From contig JAJEKV010000003.1 of assembly GCA_021234155.1 (NCBI GenBank), positions 11,715,819 to 11,779,818 on the forward strand: DNA of 64,000 nt, read 5' to 3'. Source of the stretch: Isoetes taiwanensis. Its lineage: Eukaryota; Streptophyta; Lycopodiopsida; Isoetales; Isoetaceae. This document shows positions 59,792-64,000 of this stretch, in pieces (within the stretch, counting starts at the first letter, position 1; the number at the start of each line of letters is the position of its first letter). Made by a program: the position numbers and the translations under genes. The notes under the pieces are model-generated. The model had not been told where the DNA came from. It made no database searches and was given only the letters and a program-made list of their open reading frames with translations.

Positions 59792-61795
59792 CTACATAAT
59801 CATTTCCCAGCTCATTGCAGACCCTTCCAGAAGTGAAGTTTGTGAGATGTGATTTTGCAGAGAGGCCATCTGCTCAGCAAACTTATCTGATATTTTGGAA
59901 GGGCTTATAGGGTGGTCAACCATTGGAGAGTCAAGGTCAATTAGGGAAGGCAAATCTACCAGTTTTGCACCAGGAGATTGAGTATGGAGATGTGGAATGG
60001 CTAAGGGATGGATAGTTGAGGGACAAGTCTGGGAAACACATTTTTTGCTTTTATTTAATTCAGAATCTAGATTACCATTAAGGTCAGATAATACCTGGAA
60101 GGGATTAGAGCAGTTGACTTTGAAGTTGACTTGCTGTTGTGCTGAGTCTTGAGTCAAGTCTGCATTGCTTTGCTCAGAGATATTGGACAAATGAGTGTCC
60201 ATTTTAGGCTCATTTGAATTTTTGTCCTGCTGATTCAATTTTGCTGACACAGATATTTTAACATGTGAATTCACCTGAGAGGAATTCAGCTGGAACTTAG
60301 ATTTGTCCCGAGATTTTGTAGTTAATGACCCACTCTTACTTTTGTTTTTGAAAGGATAATCCATAAGACTATAGGAACATTGACCTTTTTCTTGATTTTT
60401 GGCCTCTTTGGCCTCTTTGATTATTTCACTCAGAGTGAAATTTAACTTATCAGTTGCCTGAGAAACTTTTCCAGTCACAGTACCTTTGACTAGAAGCTTT
60501 GGCTCACCAATTGTTAGAGCTCGAGCTTTTGTAGGGATTGAGAACTCATCTTCACAAATTTTCCCTTTGCCTCTCATGTCATCTCTTGCAGCCTTGTTTT
60601 TCTGGATTCTCTTATAGCTTCCATTCACTTTTGTCCATTTGAATCTGTCATTTTCTGGCAGCCTTTGAAACTGGGGATCACTATTTTCATTTATGGCATT
60701 GCTTTTTTCAGACTGGTCCACTTGATTGTCCCATAGAGTTTGCTTACTGGAATCCTTATCTGGAGCCTGAGCTACTTGATGAGATCTGTTGACTTGAGGA
60801 TTCTCTGTTAACAATTTACAATCCGAGTACCAAAAATGCCTATGAGAGCATTTTTTACATTGTGAGGGCAGTCCAGACCATCTAAGACTTAATAAAGATT
60901 CATGGCCAAAAGCATCTGTAAAAGGAATGGACAGGGGTATATCTTTGGAGAGATCAAGCTGAACAAAGCTCCTGGGAGGTTTGGCAGGGGAATATTCAGT
61001 GGAAATATAAGTTCCAATAGAGTTAAATAGGAGTTTAAAGCATTCTTCATCCCAATAGATTGGATTCAGGCCAAATAAAGATGTGGAAGCAATGCATAAG
61101 TTATTCATCTGATCAATGTCAAGCTTTGGATGCCATTTAAGGAAGGTCAATTGAGAGGTCTCATAGGTTAAAGGGCCAAAATTCAGAAAGAAATTGGCTG
61201 ATTTATAATTCCCACATTCAAGCATAATGTAGGGAAAATTAAGCCAATATATAGCCTGAATAAGGATACCTTTATGAAGGCTGAGAAGAAAGGCCCACAA
61301 TTTATCTAATTTCATACCACATTTTTGAACTTTAATAATCACAGCAGAGTTTGATAAAGCATCAATTTTTGAATGGACAATCGAAAGATTCAAAGAAATA
61401 CCATGGTAGATGTTCATCTTCCGGGCGCTGAGATGTGGAATTGTGGTGCGCTTAAGCCTTTCATCCAAATCATCGTTTGAACGGATCTCCTGATGGCCTC
61501 TGGCAACTCCATAAGGAACAGGGGCTTGAGTAGCAGGATTTATGGGATGAAGGATACCCCTGTGATCAGGATCAGCAGATAAATTGTCCCAATGAGGAAC
61601 ACCATGAGAAATTGGATCCATTGGAGGAGCAGAAGGCAGCAAATTGTCAAAGTTTCCGAAAAGGATAGTGTCTGAAGGTTGATCCTGAAAGGAAATCAAA
61701 TTTTGAAGCACTGAGGATCGATCAGAGGCGGAAAGGTTCGCGAATGCGTGCAATAGGGCCAAATGTTTAGGGTTTTTTGATAAATTGGAGACCAT
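59792..61795 (-). CDS. L1 ORF1 protein (DUF4283-type)
   Basis: RNA-binding protein of the L1 particle. I place the start at the ATG at 61795 (MVSNLSKNPKHLALLHAFAN, 667 residues); an upstream in-frame ATG at 61897 adds a hydrophobic stretch of 34 residues and is less likely. The DUF4283-like region shows KMNIYHGISLNLSIVHSKID, YIMLECGNYKSANFFLNFG and FGLNPIYWDEECFKLLFNSI. A zinc-knuckle-like LPSQCKKCSHRHFWYSDC follows, with its His one position off the usual spacing. The C-terminal half is low-complexity, rich in Lys, Ser and Gln. No internal stop. Confidence 0.88.
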   Translation of the reverse strand: MVSNLSKNPKHLALLHAFANLSASDRSSVLQNLISFQDQPSDTILFGNFDNLLPSAPPMDPISHGVPHWDNLSADPDHRGILHPINPATQAPVPYGVARGHQEIRSNDDLDERLKRTTIPHLSARKMNIYHGISLNLSIVHSKIDALSNSAVIIKVQKCGMKLDKLWAFLLSLHKGILIQAIYWLNFPYIMLECGNYKSANFFLNFGPLTYETSQLTFLKWHPKLDIDQMNNLCIASTSLFGLNPIYWDEECFKLLFNSIGTYISTEYSPAKPPRSFVQLDLSKDIPLSIPFTDAFGHESLLSLRWSGLPSQCKKCSHRHFWYSDCKLLTENPQVNRSHQVAQAPDKDSSKQTLWDNQVDQSEKSNAINENSDPQFQRLPENDRFKWTKVNGSYKRIQKNKAARDDMRGKGKICEDEFSIPTKARALTIGEPKLLVKGTVTGKVSQATDKLNFTLSEIIKEAKEAKNQEKGQCSYSLMDYPFKNKSKSGSLTTKSRDKSKFQLNSSQVNSHVKISVSAKLNQQDKNSNEPKMDTHLSNISEQSNADLTQDSAQQQVNFKVNCSNPFQVLSDLNGNLDSELNKSKKCVSQTCPSTIHPLAIPHLHTQSPGAKLVDLPSLIDLDSPMVDHPISPSKISDKFAEQMASLQNHISQTSLLEGSAMSWEMIM

Positions 61796-61983
61796 TGCGA
61801 AAAATTCAGGTGGAAACAACAAAAGTTCATGCAAATTTTTAACAATTGGAAAAGGGGAAAAAGATAACAGGAAACAGAGGACAGAAACTAATAACATGAA
61901 ACAAAATTAAACCAAAGAGATCTGGATGCCATACACAACGAATTAATCGAATGCCGAAGAGACCTGATACAATTCAAAGAATT

Positions 61984-62310
61984 TTAGGGGGAAATTCCAC
62001 CAAATTGAGCCGGATCTTGAGGAGAATAAACTTCAACAGAGATCATGTAGTCCAACCAATCACAATGAACTCGAAATTTCCCTGCTGGACCGAATGCACT
62101 TGAACCCACAAATTCTTCTAGCCACGAATTCGTGATTTGAACTTCAAATTCAACAGTGCTTGGCACAAAGGAGTACTCGGAGAAGAACAAATTGTCAGGG
62201 AAGAACTGATGGATAATTAAGGAGTTCCAAAGATCAGAAGTCGAGCCTTTCAAAAATCCACACGAGATTCTAGTTTTCTCCCTTATAATTGTGAAAACTG
62301 AGGTTTCCAT
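61984..62310 (-). CDS. Extra open frame upstream of L1 ORF1
   Basis: 108 codons from an ATG (METSVFTIIREKTRISCGFL) to TAA, inside the same L1 unit and 86 bp before the outer ORF1 ATG. Composition looks protein-like (VEFEVQITNSWLEEFVG, FRVHCDWLDYMISVEV). I recognise no family. It may be an additional LINE protein, or the displaced N-terminal part of ORF1. Confidence 0.45.
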   Translation of the reverse strand: METSVFTIIREKTRISCGFLKGSTSDLWNSLIIHQFFPDNLFFSEYSFVPSTVEFEVQITNSWLEEFVGSSAFGPAGKFRVHCDWLDYMISVEVYSPQDPAQFGGISP

Positions 62311-62580
62311 GAATCAAACCAAAGAAAGGGAGATGCTGTTGCATAAGTATAGTAAAAAGGTAGTCAATTTGAACAACAGGATGTGAAGAATCTAACTGTA
62401 GCTACCTTCTACAAGGGCAGCAGATTGATCCACAAAAATTCTGCCTCAAATCTCAGAGAATTCAAATTTCCTTATATTTTGAACCAAGAAAGTGCTTGTA
62501 ACAGAAAATATGGGAAAAAGACAAAAAAGGCAAGAAAATAGGCGCACGTCCATTTTTCTACTCATCGTGACATTTCTTTT

Positions 62581-62791
62581 CTGTTGAGGAGTTGTTTGTG
62601 GGATTTTGTTGAGGACTGTCCTCAAACTCTCCTGAATCCGGTCCCAAAACATTAGTGGCATCCCGGGCAGGGATATCACATTCTACGGGTTTGCTCCACA
62701 ACCAATCCTGAATAAGGATTGGCGGGATAGTAGCAGGGTACCCCTTAAGCTTGAAATATTGCCAAAAGGCTATTTTTTTGGACATTTGCAT
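62581..62791 (-). pseudogene. Second copy of the gene fragment left of the LINE array
   Basis: The minus-strand frame reads KKIAFWQYFKLKGYPATIPP, ILIQDWLWSKPVECDIPARD and NVLGPDSGEFEDSPQQNPTN and ends at TEKKCH where the L1 enters. It matches 41139-41251 in the opposite orientation (shared GAGAGTTTGNGGACAGTCCT). Whether it is an exon of a multicopy gene or part of a transposon is unknown. Confidence 0.55.
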
Positions 62792-63634
62792 TTTTTTCTA
62801 CGCGCCAATAAAATGTCGCCATCTTGTATATGAAATTTTATCCCCTCAATTATAAATTAGCTACTTCACTAAATGATGGGTTCTTGGATTCGCCCCTATG
62901 CGAATACCATTCTTGGTAATTATTTTAAATCGATGCTTACCACCTAAAAATCATGCAACACTAAATACGAATTTTATTCTTTGAATTTTTTTTTAAATCT
63001 TCTCTTGCCTAGGAAGGAAAAAAAAGGAACAAAATAAATGTGTTTGATTAATCGCATGATCCCGCCCAACATCCAAGTATGGCAAGATTTCTTTGAGTTT
63101 TCTTGCTTTTGGTTTATGAATCGATTTGTGCTTGTCCATTGTATTGTAATTGATTTGTGCTTGCCTACTGTAGCGTGCATGCACTTAAATTCTAATTCTG
63201 TGGCAATCGACTTATTCCAAGAAAGCAAAGCTCAACAATTTCACCTTTTGACATTTGTAGCACAGGATGCAGATGCAACCAAGTGTAAATATTTTATGTT
63301 CATATTCTGAAACTATAAATGGCCTGTGTACAAATCATTTTTAGGCATGTTCAAGAAAGTATAATGTACAATCAATCTTTTGAGCTTTTGCAGCAAACTT
63401 AATTGATATTCTTTATTTTCTTTTGCAGATGCATGATGCAGTATTTTCATAATTATTGGCATAAGAGTCGTGCTTCTTGGCAAGATTAACTGCCCTTGTT
63501 TATTTAGGTATTTATCTGATGCGTATGAAACAAATAGCTCCATTCTATTCGTAATTTGACCTTTGGTTTATCAGAATTGGCAGGTCATTAGTGTGGGCAC
63601 ATAATCTGTGATAACTTATTTCAATGATGATAGG
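62792..63634. other. Probable intron or intergenic DNA before the last exon
   Basis: AT-rich, with no recognised coding sequence. It ends in a pyrimidine-poor acceptor-like ATGATGATAG at 63634. Confidence 0.4.
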
Positions 63635-64000
63635 CAGCAGCAGTAGCACAACGCACTGACCTGATAAGGAGAAAAGAGATATCTTTGGTGCGACATTCCA
63701 ATATGACAAGCCAAGGGATTTTATCATATTTTAAGCCTTTTGTTGGAGACGTGGTTAGTCCCAGCAGCAGTGAGCAACAAGAGGATCCTTCTTTGAACGG
63801 GATAACCACTATAGATGTGAGAGAGGATATCATACTTTTGAATGAAGTTTCTTTAGCTAGGGATGAGCAAGAAAATAATGCTGGAGCTACTTTAGATGCA
63901 AATGCTAATGGCTCAGGTTGTAAGCTTCCAAATAGTACTGCAAATAGTTCTGGTAGTAAACGAAAAAGGAAGTCAGAGGAATTCAATCAATGGATTAGCG
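63635..64000 (+). CDS. Partial exon of an unrecognised nuclear protein
   Basis: Open across 366 bp to the window edge in one frame: AAAVAQRTDLIRRKEISLVR, then MTSQGILSYFKPFVGDVV, an acidic Ser-rich stretch, and SGSKRKRKSEEFNQWIS. KRKRK is a likely nuclear localisation signal. QGILSYFKP resembles the hydrophobic core of a PCNA-interacting peptide but lacks the paired aromatic ending. The left edge follows an AG acceptor at 63634. The balanced composition and open frame support a real exon. The protein is unknown; a DNA-repair factor or a domesticated transposase N-terminus are guesses. Confidence 0.5.

Larger units (their letters stand above)
56316..62567 (-). mobile_element. Plant L1-type LINE with poly(A) and target duplication
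   Basis: 6.25 kb on the minus strand. The 3' end is a poly(A) (plus-strand T-run 56312-56345). TGACATTTCTTTT flanks both sides (56303-56315 and 62568-62580), a 13-bp target duplication. Three open frames follow each other: a 108-codon frame, ORF1 (DUF4283 type) and ORF2. ORF2 has one stop. It is inserted in the minus-strand copy of the gene fragment also seen at 41139-41251. Confidence 0.93.

Overview
The window is nuclear DNA of a land plant. It has intron-containing genes, a class I-like small heat-shock protein, a mitochondrial HSCB co-chaperone, Ty3/gypsy elements with plant-type integrase and chromodomain tails, a plant L1 element with a DUF4283-type ORF1, and many dispersed repeats. Gene density is very low. 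The other LINEs carry an ORF1 of the L1-ORF1p (Transposase_22-like) kind that I do not associate with angiosperm LINEs, so a fern, lycophyte or gymnosperm is plausible, but the sequence does not settle this. Two complete host genes are supported: a 149-residue small heat-shock protein (3685-4216, +, two exons) and HSCB (18251-15937, -, six exons, 276 residues). A third host-like exon runs off the right edge (63635-64000, +). Layout: 0.3-0.9 kb, a 68-bp tandem repeat, each unit centred on a long palindrome. 3.7-4.9 kb, the heat-shock gene and its duplicated 3' flank. 7.6-13.8 kb, a decayed Ty3/gypsy element (-) in which a second RNase H lies between protease and reverse transcriptase. 15.9-18.3 kb, HSCB. 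19.9-21.3 kb, LTR and gag of a related gypsy element (+). 23.7-24.6 kb, an 876-bp hAT-like non-autonomous DNA element with an 8-bp target duplication. 25.1-29.0 kb, a LINE relic interrupted by the 3' part of a chromovirus. 29.9-33.4 kb, a deleted chromovirus with both LTRs, a tRNA-iMet primer site and an internal inverted duplication. 33.4-41.3 kb, sparse repeats and a broken RING-like gene fragment. 41.25-55.3 kb is the most unusual part: four LINE segments (A, B, C, D), all on the minus strand, with A, B and C bounded on both sides by (GA)n tracts of 120-140 bp. A has an intact 1091-codon ORF2. In A, B and C an in-frame TAG separates ORF1 from ORF2. The LINE 3' ends share a small stem-loop. 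C carries a tRNA-related SINE with a 10-bp duplication. 55.3-56.3 kb is a foldback element. 56.3-62.6 kb is an L1 element with a 13-bp target duplication, inserted in a second copy of the gene fragment that also lies left of the LINE array. The two host genes have no evident functional link: one is a cytosolic holdase, the other serves mitochondrial Fe-S cluster transfer. The remaining DNA is best read as nested selfish elements, and the (GA)n-associated LINE group is the best candidate for an undescribed system.
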